Positions 25,626-35,149 are shown, counted from the first letter of the stretch. The stretch: DNA of 64,000 nt from Luteolibacter yonseiensis (GCF_016595465.1 NZ_JAENIK010000004.1:434001-498000), one strand, 5' to 3'. Numbers and translations: made by a program. Notes: a model not told the origin generated them from the letters alone.

Positions 25626-26639
25626 ATGTCACCCGATCCGACCATTTCCCGCCGCCGCATGCTCAAGACGCTGTTCTGCTCCAGCGTTGCCATGCAGCTC
25701 AATCTCGCGCCGGAGGCGGCCGCACAGGCACGCAGCAAGATCGGCTCGCTCGGCGCGCTGGACCTGCTCGCCATCGGCGATTTCGGCACGAACGACGATC
25801 GCCAGAAGGCCGTCGCCCGTGGCATGGCCCGCTATACCGAAGGCTTGGGCAAAAAACCGGACGGACTGCTGCTGCTCGGCGACAATTTCTACGGCTCCAT
25901 GAAGGACGGTCTGAAATCGGAGCGCTGGGAGACCGGCTTCTCCGATGTCTTCCCTTCCAAAACCTACCCCGGTCCCTGCTGGCCGGTTCTCGGCAACCAC
26001 GATTACCACGACACACCGGGCAACGAGCTCGTCCAGCTCGGCTACGCCGCCTCGCTCAAGCGCAGGACCCGCTGGACCATGCCCGGAAAATACTACCGCG
26101 TGGACCTTCCCGCGGTGAATCCCCAGGTCACGATGCTCATGCTCGATACAAACTGGCAGAAGATCAACAGCCGCATCCACGGCGACCGTCCCTGCTGGAT
26201 GAGTCCGGAGGAAAAGGACGCCCAGATGGTCTGGTTTGAAAAAGAACTCAACTCCCCCCGCGCTCCCTTCACCATCGTCGTGGGCCATCACCCGATCTAT
26301 TCCGAAGGCAGCCATGGCGACACCTCGATCCTGGTGAAGGAGGTCGGCCCGTTGCTCGAAAAGCACGGCGTCCACCTCTACATCGGCGGGCATGACCACG
26401 ACCTCCAGCACCTCGAACTCGAAGGGCTGAAGACCTCGTTCGTCGTTTCAGGCGGGGGCGGCGCGCGCCTTCATTCCCATGACAAGATCCGCGGAGGCTC
26501 CACGGTCTTCGACGCCCACGGATTCTCCCACATCACCCTCGCGGACAACCGGCTGCAACTCCGCCACGTGGACTCCAACGGAAAAATCCTCCACGCCTTC
26601 AGCAAGGGCGTGAAGCATGACTGGAAAGTGGAGGCGTGA
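25626..26639 (+). CDS. Tat-exported metallophosphoesterase (purple acid phosphatase-like)
   Basis: The 337-residue protein begins with a twin-arginine signal (SRRRMLKTLF ... APEAAAQA), so it is exported folded. The five metallophosphatase blocks are complete: IGDFG, LLGDNFYGS, VLGNHDYHD, VVGHHPIYSE and IGGHDHDLQ. The arrangement and NFY/HDYH details resemble tartrate-resistant (ACP5-type) purple acid phosphatases with a binuclear metal centre. A Tyr ligand is present in GDNFY. It likely releases phosphate in the periplasm. Confidence 0.92.
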   Translation: MSPDPTISRRRMLKTLFCSSVAMQLNLAPEAAAQARSKIGSLGALDLLAIGDFGTNDDRQKAVARGMARYTEGLGKKPDGLLLLGDNFYGSMKDGLKSERWETGFSDVFPSKTYPGPCWPVLGNHDYHDTPGNELVQLGYAASLKRRTRWTMPGKYYRVDLPAVNPQVTMLMLDTNWQKINSRIHGDRPCWMSPEEKDAQMVWFEKELNSPRAPFTIVVGHHPIYSEGSHGDTSILVKEVGPLLEKHGVHLYIGGHDHDLQHLELEGLKTSFVVSGGGGARLHSHDKIRGGSTVFDAHGFSHITLADNRLQLRHVDSNGKILHAFSKGVKHDWKVEA

Positions 26640-26648
26640 CCACCGGAG

Positions 26649-26667
26649 GGTCGGACTACGGCCGACC
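26649..26667. repeat. Palindrome between convergent genes
   Basis: GGTCGG-ACTACGG-CCGACC lies 10 bp after the phosphatase stop and is followed by TTT. A second perfect palindrome GGGCCGGCCC is at 26677-26686, just before the convergent dehydratase stop. Both may act as a bidirectional end signal. Confidence 0.5.
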
Positions 26668-26687
26668 TTTCCATCGGGGCCGGCCCG

Positions 26688-27767
26688 TCACTTGTCACCC
26701 TGCGCAAGCCTCCCCAGCCGCTCCCCATGGTAGGGTCCCTCTTCGATGTGTCTCACCCACTCATCGTTCGCGAGATACCACTCCACCGTCCTGCGCAGGC
26801 CCGAGGGGAAATTCTCCCGCGGTGCCCAGCCCAGTTCGGTTTCAATCCTCGATGGATCGATGGCATAGCGCAGGTCGTGTCCCGGCCGGTCCTGCACGTG
26901 GATGATCAGCTCGTCCGCCGGCCGGATGCCCGGCACCCGCTCGCGCACCGCTTCGACCAGTTCGCGCACCACGTCGATGTTCCGCATCTCGCACTTGCCG
27001 CCGATGACATAACATTCACCGCGTTTCCCATGCCGCATCGCCGACACCAGTCCCCGGCAATGATCCTCCACATACAACCAGTCGCGGATCTGGCTGCCAT
27101 CTCCATAAATGGGCAGGGGCTCGCCTTTCAGAACCTTGCCGATCATCAGCGGCAGCAGCTTTTCAGGAAATTGATAGGGACCGTAATTGTTGGAACAATG
27201 CGTCGTCACCACCGGCAGCCCGTAGGTGTGGTGGTAGGCCCGCACCAGATGATCGCTTCCCGCCTTCGTCGCGCTGTACGGACTGTTCGGCGCATAACGC
27301 GTCGTCTCGCAGAACGGCGGGTCATCCGCTCCCAACGAACCGAAAACCTCGTCGGTGGAGACATGAAGGAACACGCGGTTTTCCCCACCATGCTCCAACA
27401 GATAGACCCGGAAGGCCTCCAGCAGCCGGTAGGTCCCCACGAAGTTCGTCATGATGAACTCCTCCGGATTGTCGATGGAGCGGTCCACGTGTGATTCCGC
27501 GGCGAGATGCATGATCGCGTCGATTTCGTGTTCGCGGAGCAGCCTTCCCACCAGTTCCGTATCACAAATGTCACCCTCCACCAGCACGTGCCGCGGATCG
27601 GATTCCAGGTCCGCCAGGTTCATGCGGCTCCCCGCATAGGTGAACTTGTCGAGGGTGACGACCCGCTCCACCGGGGTCTCCGTCCCGGACGATGCCTCCC
27701 CCAACAGATGATGCACGAGGTTCGAGCCGATGAATCCGGCCCCTCCGGTTACGAGAATTCTCATCAT
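26688..27767 (-). CDS. rfbB: dTDP-glucose 4,6-dehydratase
   Basis: The 359-residue protein starts at MMRILVTGGAGFIGSNLVHH, the NAD-binding GxxGxxG of the SDR fold. It has LDKFTYAGSRMNL, MHLAAESHVDRSI, the active-site STDEVFGSLG (Thr-Asp-Glu), the catalytic Tyr/Lys in SPYSATKAGSDHLV, NNYGPYQFPEKLLPLMI and DWLYVEDHC, all diagnostic of RfbB. It converts dTDP-glucose to dTDP-4-keto-6-deoxyglucose for dTDP-rhamnose. The partner genes rfbA, C and D are not in the window. The in-frame extension upstream is discarded. Confidence 0.95.
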   Translation of the reverse strand: MMRILVTGGAGFIGSNLVHHLLGEASSGTETPVERVVTLDKFTYAGSRMNLADLESDPRHVLVEGDICDTELVGRLLREHEIDAIMHLAAESHVDRSIDNPEEFIMTNFVGTYRLLEAFRVYLLEHGGENRVFLHVSTDEVFGSLGADDPPFCETTRYAPNSPYSATKAGSDHLVRAYHHTYGLPVVTTHCSNNYGPYQFPEKLLPLMIGKVLKGEPLPIYGDGSQIRDWLYVEDHCRGLVSAMRHGKRGECYVIGGKCEMRNIDVVRELVEAVRERVPGIRPADELIIHVQDRPGHDLRYAIDPSRIETELGWAPRENFPSGLRRTVEWYLANDEWVRHIEEGPYHGERLGRLAQGDK

Positions 27768-27883
27768 TTCCCGCAGTCTGCAAAAATCCCGCCTCAGGGG
27801 GAAATCCAAAGTGTGACGGAATGGACCTCCGGCTCCAAGTTTCACCTCGTCATCCCGCCCCGGAGGGACCAGAAACATGGAGC

Positions 27884-28654
27884 ATGATCTCGCTCCATTC
27901 GCTCACGAAACATTTCGGGCAACAGGTCGCGGTGGATGGATTGTCATTGGAAATCCCGGCGGGCCAGATCGTCGGACTGCTCGGCCCGAACGGGGCGGGG
28001 AAATCCACGACGCTCAAGATGCTCACCGGCATGCTGGAGCCCACCTCCGGCACGGCGGCGATCTGTGGCCATGACCTGCGGTCGGAACCCATGGAGGTGA
28101 AACGCAAGGTGGGATTCGTCCCGGACTCCGGCGCGGTCTTCGAGTCACTGACAGGCCTGGAGTATCTGGAAATGATCGCCGCGCTCTACGGCATCCCGGC
28201 CGGGGCCGCGCGCGAACGGATCAAGCAGTTCCTCGCGTTTTTCGATCTGGGATTCGACGTCCTGACAGACAAGCTGCTCGGTGCGTATTCCAAGGGCATG
28301 CGGCGCAAGGTGGTCATCACCGCCGCGCTGCTGCACAATCCGCCCGTGGTGTTTTTCGACGAACCGCTCGACGGGCTGGACGCCAACGCCGCCGTGGGAT
28401 TCAAGACGCTCATCCAGACACTCGCGCGGGAAGGCCGGACCATTGTCTACAGCTCTCATGTGCTGGATGTGGTGGAGCGAGTCTGCGACCGCGTGATCAT
28501 CATCGACAAGGGGCGTGTCCTGGTGGACGGAGCGCCGGACGAGCTGGTGAAATCCCACGACGCACCTTCACTGGAGCGTCTGTTCACCCGCCTGACAGGC
28601 GGTGGCGATGTTGAACAACGGGCGGAGGATTTCGCAAAGACCTTCCGCGCATGA
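27884..28654 (+). CDS. ABC transporter ATP-binding protein
   Basis: The 256-residue ATPase starts at MISLHSLTKHFGQQVAVDGL. Walker A is GLLGPNGAGKSTTLKML, the signature is GAYSKGMRRKV (Y-S-K-G-M instead of LSGGQ, as in many ABC-2 ATPases), Walker B is PPVVFFDEPLDGLDA, and the H-loop is VYSSHVLDVV. It is coupled by an ATGA overlap to the next permease. It is an exporter-type system; the substrate is unknown. Confidence 0.95.
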   Translation: MISLHSLTKHFGQQVAVDGLSLEIPAGQIVGLLGPNGAGKSTTLKMLTGMLEPTSGTAAICGHDLRSEPMEVKRKVGFVPDSGAVFESLTGLEYLEMIAALYGIPAGAARERIKQFLAFFDLGFDVLTDKLLGAYSKGMRRKVVITAALLHNPPVVFFDEPLDGLDANAAVGFKTLIQTLAREGRTIVYSSHVLDVVERVCDRVIIIDKGRVLVDGAPDELVKSHDAPSLERLFTRLTGGGDVEQRAEDFAKTFRA

Positions 28655-30267
28655 GTGCGGCTTCTGTCACGGATCCGCAGTCGAAGGTGTTGCGCGGGCT
28701 TTACCTGAAGTTGTTCCTTCGCGGGCGGACCTCACGCGGCCTGGACTCCAGACAGTTGCCGAAATCCGTGACCAAACGGCTGGCCGCCACCATGCTGTTT
28801 TATGCCCTCGCCGGCGGCATCTGTCTGCTGTGGGGTGATACGACTCTTTTCAGCCTCTCGCTTTACCTCCATGCCTCGACACTGATGTTCATCGGCATGT
28901 TCGTCGCCTCCTCCGCCGGGGAGGTTTTGTTCAACAAGGACGAGGCGGAGATCCTGCTGCACCGCCCTGTGAATCCCCGCGCCATGTTGTGGGCGAAAAT
29001 TTCCGTGTTGCTGCAGGTCTCGTTGCTTCTCGCGGTCGCTTACAACGCACCGGGAATGTGGAAAGGCTCCTTCATGGGGATCTCCCACCCGCTCTACGCC
29101 GTCGCCCACGCGGTTTCCACGGTGATGGAGGCGTTTTTCTGCACCGGCAGCGTGGTGGTGATCTATCAGCTCTGCCTGAGGTGGTTCGGCCGGGAGAAAC
29201 TTGATGGACTGATGACCACCGCCCAGGTGGTCATGACGCTCGTGATCGTGGCAGGCAGCCAGGCCGCACCGCATCTCGCGCGATACCTGCCGGGCGATGT
29301 GAGGATCACCGGGGACACCTGGTGGTTTTTCCTGCTGCCACCGGCATGGTTTTCCGGCCTCGACGAGGTGCTCATGGGACGCGCCACCGCCAGCTCGTGG
29401 GCTCTGGCCATTTGCGGTGCGGCCGTCACGGGTATCACGCTCGCTCTCGCGTTCGGGAAACTGGCCGGCAGCTATCAAAGCGGGCTGCGGATGCTCAACG
29501 AGGAAAAGGCGATGAAACCCCGGGTCGCGGGAAAGGCGAAGCTGCTGGACCGCCTGCCCGCCCTGCCTTTGCTCCGCTGGTGGTTGCGCCATCCGCTGGA
29601 GCGCGCCGGATTTCTCCTGACCGCCGCCTACATGCTGCGCGACCGCGATGTGAAACTCCGGCTTTACCCCGGCATCGCTCCGATGATGATGATGCCCGCC
29701 ATTTTCCTGATCAACGGCGCGCGTGGCCGGACGGAGGATTTCATGATCCTGATGGCGGGCAGCTATCTCCCGCTGGTGCCGATGATGGGCATGAGCCTGC
29801 TCAGGTTTTCAAAGGACTGGCAGGCCACCGACATCTTTCACGCGACTCCCATCGCCGGGCCGGGCCATCTGATCATCGGGGCGAGAAAAGCGGTCACGTG
29901 TCTGCTGGTGGTGCCCGCCGTCCTGGTTGTGGCGGCGGTTTGCTGGTGGATCACCGGCAGCATCAGGTCGCTTGAATCCATCCTGCCCGGCCTGCTCGCC
30001 CTGCCGATCTATTCCCGCATCCTCGCCTGCAGGGCGGAGCATCTGCCACTCTCCGTCCCCGGGGAGGAGGCGAAATCCGCGGGACGGGGACTCTACGTCA
30101 TGCTTGGCATGTTCAGCGCCCTCGCGATCGGTGGCGTGGCGGCCGTGGCGAAAAGTTATGGCTACCTTTACCCGCTTCTCGCGGTGGAGTTCCTCGCAAC
30201 CTGTGTCTTCGCGGTACTGCTGGATCTGAAGGTCGGACGGTTGGCGTGGACGGCCCGGAGTGAATGA
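28651..30267 (+). CDS. ABC transporter permease
   Basis: The 538-residue polytopic protein overlaps the ATPase by ATGA. About 10-12 hydrophobic segments are seen, e.g. MLFYALAGGICLLWG, TLMFIGMFVASSAGEVLF, VVMTLVIVAGSQAAP and LLVVPAVLVVAAVCWWI. A soluble insertion in the middle (KAMKPRVAGKAKLLDRLPALPL) divides two membrane halves. The segment FNKDEAEILLHRPVNPRAML is like the coupling region of large ABC-2 permeases. There is no periplasmic binding protein gene, which fits an exporter. Confidence 0.85.
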   Translation: MSAASVTDPQSKVLRGLYLKLFLRGRTSRGLDSRQLPKSVTKRLAATMLFYALAGGICLLWGDTTLFSLSLYLHASTLMFIGMFVASSAGEVLFNKDEAEILLHRPVNPRAMLWAKISVLLQVSLLLAVAYNAPGMWKGSFMGISHPLYAVAHAVSTVMEAFFCTGSVVVIYQLCLRWFGREKLDGLMTTAQVVMTLVIVAGSQAAPHLARYLPGDVRITGDTWWFFLLPPAWFSGLDEVLMGRATASSWALAICGAAVTGITLALAFGKLAGSYQSGLRMLNEEKAMKPRVAGKAKLLDRLPALPLLRWWLRHPLERAGFLLTAAYMLRDRDVKLRLYPGIAPMMMMPAIFLINGARGRTEDFMILMAGSYLPLVPMMGMSLLRFSKDWQATDIFHATPIAGPGHLIIGARKAVTCLLVVPAVLVVAAVCWWITGSIRSLESILPGLLALPIYSRILACRAEHLPLSVPGEEAKSAGRGLYVMLGMFSALAIGGVAAVAKSYGYLYPLLAVEFLATCVFAVLLDLKVGRLAWTARSE

Positions 30268-30376
30268 TTGGGGAGGGCGGGCGCATTCTTCCGCTGATCA
30301 TCAGGGACGAAGTGCCCATGCCGTTATTTTTTTGTCCACTTGCACCCCGCATTTCATCGCCTAACCTCCGGGTGAA

Positions 30377-31003
30377 ATGGCACGCAGGGATGTTTTCATA
30401 AAAGCCACGGTCGTTCTGCTCCTTGTCTGGGGCTGCGTCTGGGGCGTCCGCACCTACGCGGGATCCCGGAAAATCACCGCCGAACGGATCGACCGGGAAA
30501 TTTCCGACGCCCGCTTCGCCGACTGGTCGGAAAACGACCGGAACGACACCGCCGAGGCCGCCCGCCGGGAAACCGAACTCCGCAGGATCGCGGATCTCTT
30601 CAACCGGCTCGACTTCCAGGAACGCGAGAAGAACCGCGAGAACCGTGGTGGGGAGAAGTTTTTCCGCACCCTGTCCGCCAGGGAAAAAGGATTGTTCATC
30701 GACCTCACCATCATGGAATCCATGAGCCGCTTCATGGAATCGCTGGACGCGATGAAGCCGGAGCAACGGAAAAAATTCGTCGAACAGGGGCTCAAGGAAA
30801 TCAGCGAAGGCCGCACCCAGGAGGAGATGGCCCGGGCGGACGCCCTCGGTGCGGACCTGCTGGACAAGATCAGCGAGCAAGGCATGAAGGCTTATTTTGA
30901 AAAATCCAGCGCGGACACCAAACTCGATCTCGCCCCCCTGATGGAAGCGATGAACGAGACCATGCAAGGTCTCCGTGGCAACGAATTCCGCCCCCGCCAA
31001 TGA
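30377..31003 (+). CDS. Membrane-anchored helical protein, unknown function
   Basis: The 208-residue protein has one N-terminal transmembrane segment (FIKATVVLLLVWGCVWGVR) and then an almost wholly helical, highly charged Arg/Glu/Asp-rich domain (RRETELRRIADLFNRLDFQE). No known family is recognised. Its stop overlaps the next gene start (ATGA), so the two products are translated together and the protein may work with the pseudopilin. Confidence 0.8.
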   Translation: MARRDVFIKATVVLLLVWGCVWGVRTYAGSRKITAERIDREISDARFADWSENDRNDTAEAARRETELRRIADLFNRLDFQEREKNRENRGGEKFFRTLSAREKGLFIDLTIMESMSRFMESLDAMKPEQRKKFVEQGLKEISEGRTQEEMARADALGADLLDKISEQGMKAYFEKSSADTKLDLAPLMEAMNETMQGLRGNEFRPRQ

Positions 31004-31512
31004 TGAAACGCTCCGGATTCACCCTCATGGAAATGCTGGTGGTGCTCGCCATCATCGGCGTTCTCGCGGGCATCGCCTACCCCGTCTCCCGCTCGATGCT
31101 GGGGAAAGCCCGGGAAACCGCATGCCTGACCAAGCTCCGCTCGGTCGGAGCCGGTCTCCAGAGCTACCTGCAGGAGCACAACAACATGATGCCGGAACTC
31201 GCCCAGGGCCGTGCGACAAAGACCGATGAGCAGCCGGTGCTGGAAACCGTCCTGCTTCCCTACCTGGAATCCGCCGAGGCGTTCCACTGCCCTGCGGATC
31301 AAATGGAGTTTGAAAAAACCGGTTGCAGTTATTTCTGGAACTCCACCCAGAACGGACTGCATATCTCGAAACTCGCCATCTTCGGCATCAAGGACCGCCC
31401 GGACAAGGTGCCGCTCATCTATGACAAGGAAGCCTGCCATCCGAACAAGGTGAACTTCCTCTACGCCGACATGAGCAGCTCCAACACATTCCGCACCGTC
31501 GTCGGCAACTGA
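31000..31512 (+). CDS. Type II secretion/type IV pilus-like pseudopilin
   Basis: The 170-residue protein has the prepilin N-terminus KRSGFTLMEMLVVLAIIGVL: cleavage after Gly, Phe methylated, Glu at +5. The C-terminus HPNKVNFLYADM has the H-x9-D spacing of the planctomycete/verrucomicrobial H-X9-DG pilin family, with Met in place of Gly. The middle contains Cys residues (ETACLTKL, FHCPADQ, TGCSYFWNS). No assembly ATPase or prepilin peptidase lies nearby. Confidence 0.92.
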   Translation: MMKRSGFTLMEMLVVLAIIGVLAGIAYPVSRSMLGKARETACLTKLRSVGAGLQSYLQEHNNMMPELAQGRATKTDEQPVLETVLLPYLESAEAFHCPADQMEFEKTGCSYFWNSTQNGLHISKLAIFGIKDRPDKVPLIYDKEACHPNKVNFLYADMSSSNTFRTVVGN

Positions 31513-31525
31513 TACCCGTCTCCCC

Positions 31526-32422
31526 ATGCTGGTCGCCAACAACCTCTTCAAGAAATTCGCCGGGAAACCCGCTCTCGCGGATGTTTCGTTCCACGTCCGG
31601 CCTGGCGAGATCTACGGCTTGCTGGGTCACAACGGCGCGGGGAAAAGCACCTCGCTCGGCATCATCCTCGGCATGGTCATGCCGGACCAGGGCGATGTCA
31701 CCATCGGTGGGATCTCCGTGCTCAAGGACCGGTCCAAGGCCTTGCGGAAGGTGGGTGCCATTTTCGAGTCCCCCGCCTTCTACGACTACCTCAGCGGCTG
31801 GGAGAATTTGAAGATCCTCATGAGCTATTCCGGCGGCTTTGACGAAAAAGCGGCCCGCGCCGTCATCGACCGGGTGGGCCTGACGAAACGCGTGCATTCC
31901 AAGGTCCGCACCTACAGCCACGGCATGCGCCAGCGGCTCGCCCTCGCGCAGGCGCTTTTGCCGGAACCCGAGGTCCTGCTGCTGGACGAACCGACCGACG
32001 GACTGGATCCGGAGGGAATCAAGTGGTTCCGGGAATTCATCCTCAACCTCCGCGACGAGCGGGGCATGACGGTCCTGTTCAACTCCCACCTGCTGGGCGA
32101 GGTGGAACTGATGTGCGACCGCGTGGCCATCCTCCGCGAGGGCAGGCGGGTTTTCGAAGGCCCCGTGCAAGGACTGCATGACGACACCCCGGTCTTCGAG
32201 GTGGAGCTGGAACCCTGGGGCACCGCCTGCGGCATCATCCACTGCCTCGGCGGAGAGATCCTGGCGGACAGGCGCATCGCCCTCAAACCCGGAGCGGACC
32301 CGGCGGCGCTGGTGGAGAAACTCGTCGGGGCCGGAGTCCGCGTCCGCGCGTTTTCACCGGTCCGCCGCTCGCTCGAGGATCTCTACATGGAAATCCTCAA
32401 CGGCGCGCCCAGCCCGAACTGA
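31526..32422 (+). CDS. ABC transporter ATP-binding protein
   Basis: The 298-residue ATPase has Walker A GLLGHNGAGKSTSLGIIL, signature TYSHGMRQRLALAQALL, Walker B EVLLLDEPTDGLDPEG and H-loop FNSHLLGEVE. A C-terminal extension of about 80 residues (GIIHCLGGEILADRRIAL ...) is typical of CcmA/NatA-like ABC-2 ATPases. The probable permease, 34301-35149, is separated from it by murJ. The gene begins 13 bp after the pseudopilin stop. Confidence 0.93.
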   Translation: MLVANNLFKKFAGKPALADVSFHVRPGEIYGLLGHNGAGKSTSLGIILGMVMPDQGDVTIGGISVLKDRSKALRKVGAIFESPAFYDYLSGWENLKILMSYSGGFDEKAARAVIDRVGLTKRVHSKVRTYSHGMRQRLALAQALLPEPEVLLLDEPTDGLDPEGIKWFREFILNLRDERGMTVLFNSHLLGEVELMCDRVAILREGRRVFEGPVQGLHDDTPVFEVELEPWGTACGIIHCLGGEILADRRIALKPGADPAALVEKLVGAGVRVRAFSPVRRSLEDLYMEILNGAPSPN

Positions 32423-32442
32423 CCTTGCGCCCCACAAGGAGC

Positions 32443-32460
32443 GGCGGACTCCGATCCGCC
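32443..32460. repeat. Palindrome 3' of the ABC ATPase gene
   Basis: GGCGGA-CTCCGA-TCCGCC has a 6-bp stem and lies 20 bp after the stop. It has no T-tract. Confidence 0.4.
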
Positions 32461-32586
32461 ACATTCATGGGTGGCGCATGAATCCGACATTCGCTCCCCG
32501 GCATCCTCCCCACCGGCTTGGGAGATTCCTGGATCCCCCTCCCTCGATCCTCGAACCGATAAATCCGTCTTGGCATCGCGGGCCGG

Positions 32587-34242
32587 ATGGCGATGCTTCG
32601 CCCGCATCCCACCGACATGGCCGCCACCCCAACTCCACCCGCCAAAGCCGTTCGCGGCGGCGCGGTATTCGTCGCCGCCGGGATTTTCCTGAGCCGCATC
32701 GCGGGATTGGTGAGGACCCGCGTCTTCAACCATTATTTCGCGGGAACTCCGGAAGGGGACGTGTTTACCGCAGCGATGCGGATCCCGAACTTCCTGCAGA
32801 ATCTCTTCGGCGAGGGCGTCCTCTCCGCCTCCTTCATCCCCGTTTACGCACGGTTGCTGGGTGAAAAACGTGGGGTGGAAGCGGATCGGGTCGCAGGAGT
32901 GATCGCGACCTTGCTGGCCATCGTCACCTCGCTGCTGGCCTTGGCAGGGATGCTGCTTTCGCCCTATCTGGTGGCGGTCATCGCCGGGGGCTTTGATGGT
33001 GCGAACCGTGAGCTCACCGTCCAATGCGTGCGGATCGTTTTCCCGGGAGTGGCTCTTTTGGTGATGTCCGCATGGTGCCTCGGAGTGCTCAACAGCCACC
33101 GCAGGTTTTTCCTCTCCTACGTCGCCCCCGTCATCTGGAATCTGTCCATCATCGCCGCGATGTGGTGGTTCGGAAGCAGCCAGTCGCTGGATCAGCTGGC
33201 GAAAACGGCATGCTGGGGATTGGTGATGGGCAGCTTTCTCCAACTGGCGATCCAGTTGCCCACCGTGCTGAAACTCGCGCCAGATCTCAAATTTTCCGCC
33301 GAGTGGGCATCTCAAAATGTCCGCACCGTGCTGGGCAGCTTCAGCTCCGTGGTAGTCAGCCGCGGAGTTGTTCAAATCAGCGCCTTCATCGACAGCGCGA
33401 TCTCGACCCGCCTGCCGTGGGGGGTCGTCTTGCAGCTGGCGAACGCACAGATGATCTACATGCTGCCGGGAAGCATCTTCGGGATGTCCGTATCCGCCAC
33501 AAGTCTCGCGCGGATGTCCCACGAACGCGGCGAGGAAAGCGACCCGGAAACCGCGAATCAAAATCTGCGACGCCATCTCGACCTCAGCCTGAAACAGGTC
33601 GCTTTTTTCATCGTCCCCTCCACCGCCGCCTTCATTTTCCTGGGAGACATCATCGCGGCCGCCCTCTTTCAAACCGAAACCGGCAAGTTCGGACCGGTGC
33701 AGGCCCGCTTGGTCTGGTTCATGTTGGCGGGCAGCGCCGTCGGACTGCTCGCATCCACACTCGGCCGGCTGTATTCCTCCACATTCTACGCCCTGCAGGA
33801 CACCCGCACCCCGCTGCGTTTCGCACTGGTGAGGGTGGCTCTGACAACGGCGCTCGGATGGATCGGCGCGCTGTATGTTCCCGGCTGGCTCGGCATCGAT
33901 GAAAGTTGGGGAGCCATGTTCCTCACCGCCACCTCGGGCATCGCCGGGTGGGTGGAATTCTCCCTCCTCCGCCGCGCTTTGAATGCGAAAATCGGCAGGA
34001 CAGGAATCGAAGCCTCATTCCTTGTCCGCCTCTGGCTGCCCGCTCTCGCCGCCGCGGCGGGTGGCTGGGCGGTGAAGCTGCTCGCGGAACATTTCCAACC
34101 GGCCCTCCATCTCCATCCCATCATTCTGGCGGCCATCGTCTTCGCCGACTTCGGTGTGATCTATTTGCTGGGCACCTTGTGGTCGGGAGTTCCCCACGCC
34201 CGCGATCTGGTTGGCTCCGTCACCCGCCGTTTCCGCCGCTGA
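32587..34242 (+). CDS. murJ: Lipid II flippase MurJ
   Basis: The 551-residue protein (start ATG 32587 or 32617) has about 13-14 hydrophobic segments. The MurJ opening is GGAVFVAAGIFLSRIAGLVRTRVFNHYFAGT, with AMRIPNFLQNLFGEGVLSASFIPVYARLL and later SSVVVSRGVVQISAFIDSAIS and YALQDTRTPLRFALVRV. The Arg residues of the first helices, needed for lipid II binding in known MurJ, are present. It flips lipid II across the inner membrane for peptidoglycan synthesis. It is inserted between two ABC genes. Confidence 0.95.
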   Translation: MAMLRPHPTDMAATPTPPAKAVRGGAVFVAAGIFLSRIAGLVRTRVFNHYFAGTPEGDVFTAAMRIPNFLQNLFGEGVLSASFIPVYARLLGEKRGVEADRVAGVIATLLAIVTSLLALAGMLLSPYLVAVIAGGFDGANRELTVQCVRIVFPGVALLVMSAWCLGVLNSHRRFFLSYVAPVIWNLSIIAAMWWFGSSQSLDQLAKTACWGLVMGSFLQLAIQLPTVLKLAPDLKFSAEWASQNVRTVLGSFSSVVVSRGVVQISAFIDSAISTRLPWGVVLQLANAQMIYMLPGSIFGMSVSATSLARMSHERGEESDPETANQNLRRHLDLSLKQVAFFIVPSTAAFIFLGDIIAAALFQTETGKFGPVQARLVWFMLAGSAVGLLASTLGRLYSSTFYALQDTRTPLRFALVRVALTTALGWIGALYVPGWLGIDESWGAMFLTATSGIAGWVEFSLLRRALNAKIGRTGIEASFLVRLWLPALAAAAGGWAVKLLAEHFQPALHLHPIILAAIVFADFGVIYLLGTLWSGVPHARDLVGSVTRRFRR

Positions 34243-34300
34243 TTTGGGAAAATCCGACACCGGACGTTGTTAACGGGAAATCCTCATCCATACTGCGGCC

Positions 34301-35149
34301 ATGCTTTTCCTCCAACAGCTCCGTTGCGAACTGCGGAAACTCTTCGCACGGCCCCGCACCTGGATGGGCTACGGGGCGTTCATCCTGATGGAGGCGGTCA
34401 TCCTCATCGTCTTCAAACTGGAAGGCACCCAGCGCTACATGCGGCGCATGATGGAGACGAACGGCCTGGAATTCGGCAGCTACTACAGCTCGCTGACGAT
34501 CACCTTCTCCATCATGCTCTTCAGCATGTTCATGCTGGGCTCGATCTATTTCGCGCTGGTCGCGGGCGACATCGTCGCGAAGGAGAATGAAGATGGCAAC
34601 CTGCGCATGGTCTTCGCCCGGCCCATCAGCCGGCTTCGTTTGCTGGGCGTGAAATATGTCGCCACGGCGATCTACACCTTTTCCTTCGTCTTCTTCGTCG
34701 GCATCACCGGTTACGGAATGGCGGTGGCCGCCGTCGGACGGGCGGGCGGTCTTTTCGTCATGGAGCCCCAGATGAAGGTCTTCGCCGCCTATCCGGACTG
34801 GTGGGAGGGCGCGGCCAGGCTTTCACTGGGCGCGGCGGGCATCGGCATCAGCATGATCACGCTGTCGTCCATCGCCTTCATGTTCTCCTGCTTCAGGATC
34901 AAGCCCGCCGCCGCGACCATCGTCACGCTGAGCATCCTCTTCGTGGATTTCATCCTCCAGCGTTTCCCGTTTTTCAAACCCTACGAAGCCTACTTCGTCA
35001 CCTGGCGCATGAGCGCCTGGGTCTTCCTCATGGAACAACACCTCTCATGGCCGAAGATCATCGAATCCTACGCCTTCTTGTTGGGACTGAACACGACGCT
35101 TTTCATGATCGGCTGGCTGTCGTTCCAGACGAGGGATTTCAAGACTTAG
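34301..35149 (+). CDS. ABC-2 type transporter permease
   Basis: The 282-residue protein has about six hydrophobic segments. It begins LRCELRKLFARPRTWMGYGAF, the cytosolic start of ABC-2 permeases, and contains AGDIVAKENEDGNLRMVFARPISR, the coupling helix region typical of NatB/YhaP-like permeases. It probably pairs with the ATPase at 31526-32422, even though murJ lies between. The substrate is unknown. Confidence 0.9.
   Translation: MLFLQQLRCELRKLFARPRTWMGYGAFILMEAVILIVFKLEGTQRYMRRMMETNGLEFGSYYSSLTITFSIMLFSMFMLGSIYFALVAGDIVAKENEDGNLRMVFARPISRLRLLGVKYVATAIYTFSFVFFVGITGYGMAVAAVGRAGGLFVMEPQMKVFAAYPDWWEGAARLSLGAAGIGISMITLSSIAFMFSCFRIKPAAATIVTLSILFVDFILQRFPFFKPYEAYFVTWRMSAWVFLMEQHLSWPKIIESYAFLLGLNTTLFMIGWLSFQTRDFKT

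Noticed and set aside
23873..25825. 650-codon minus-strand open frame over the TPR gene
   Set aside because: The plus-strand TPR protein has a signal peptide and repeats; the minus frame reads as Arg/Gly/His-rich noise.
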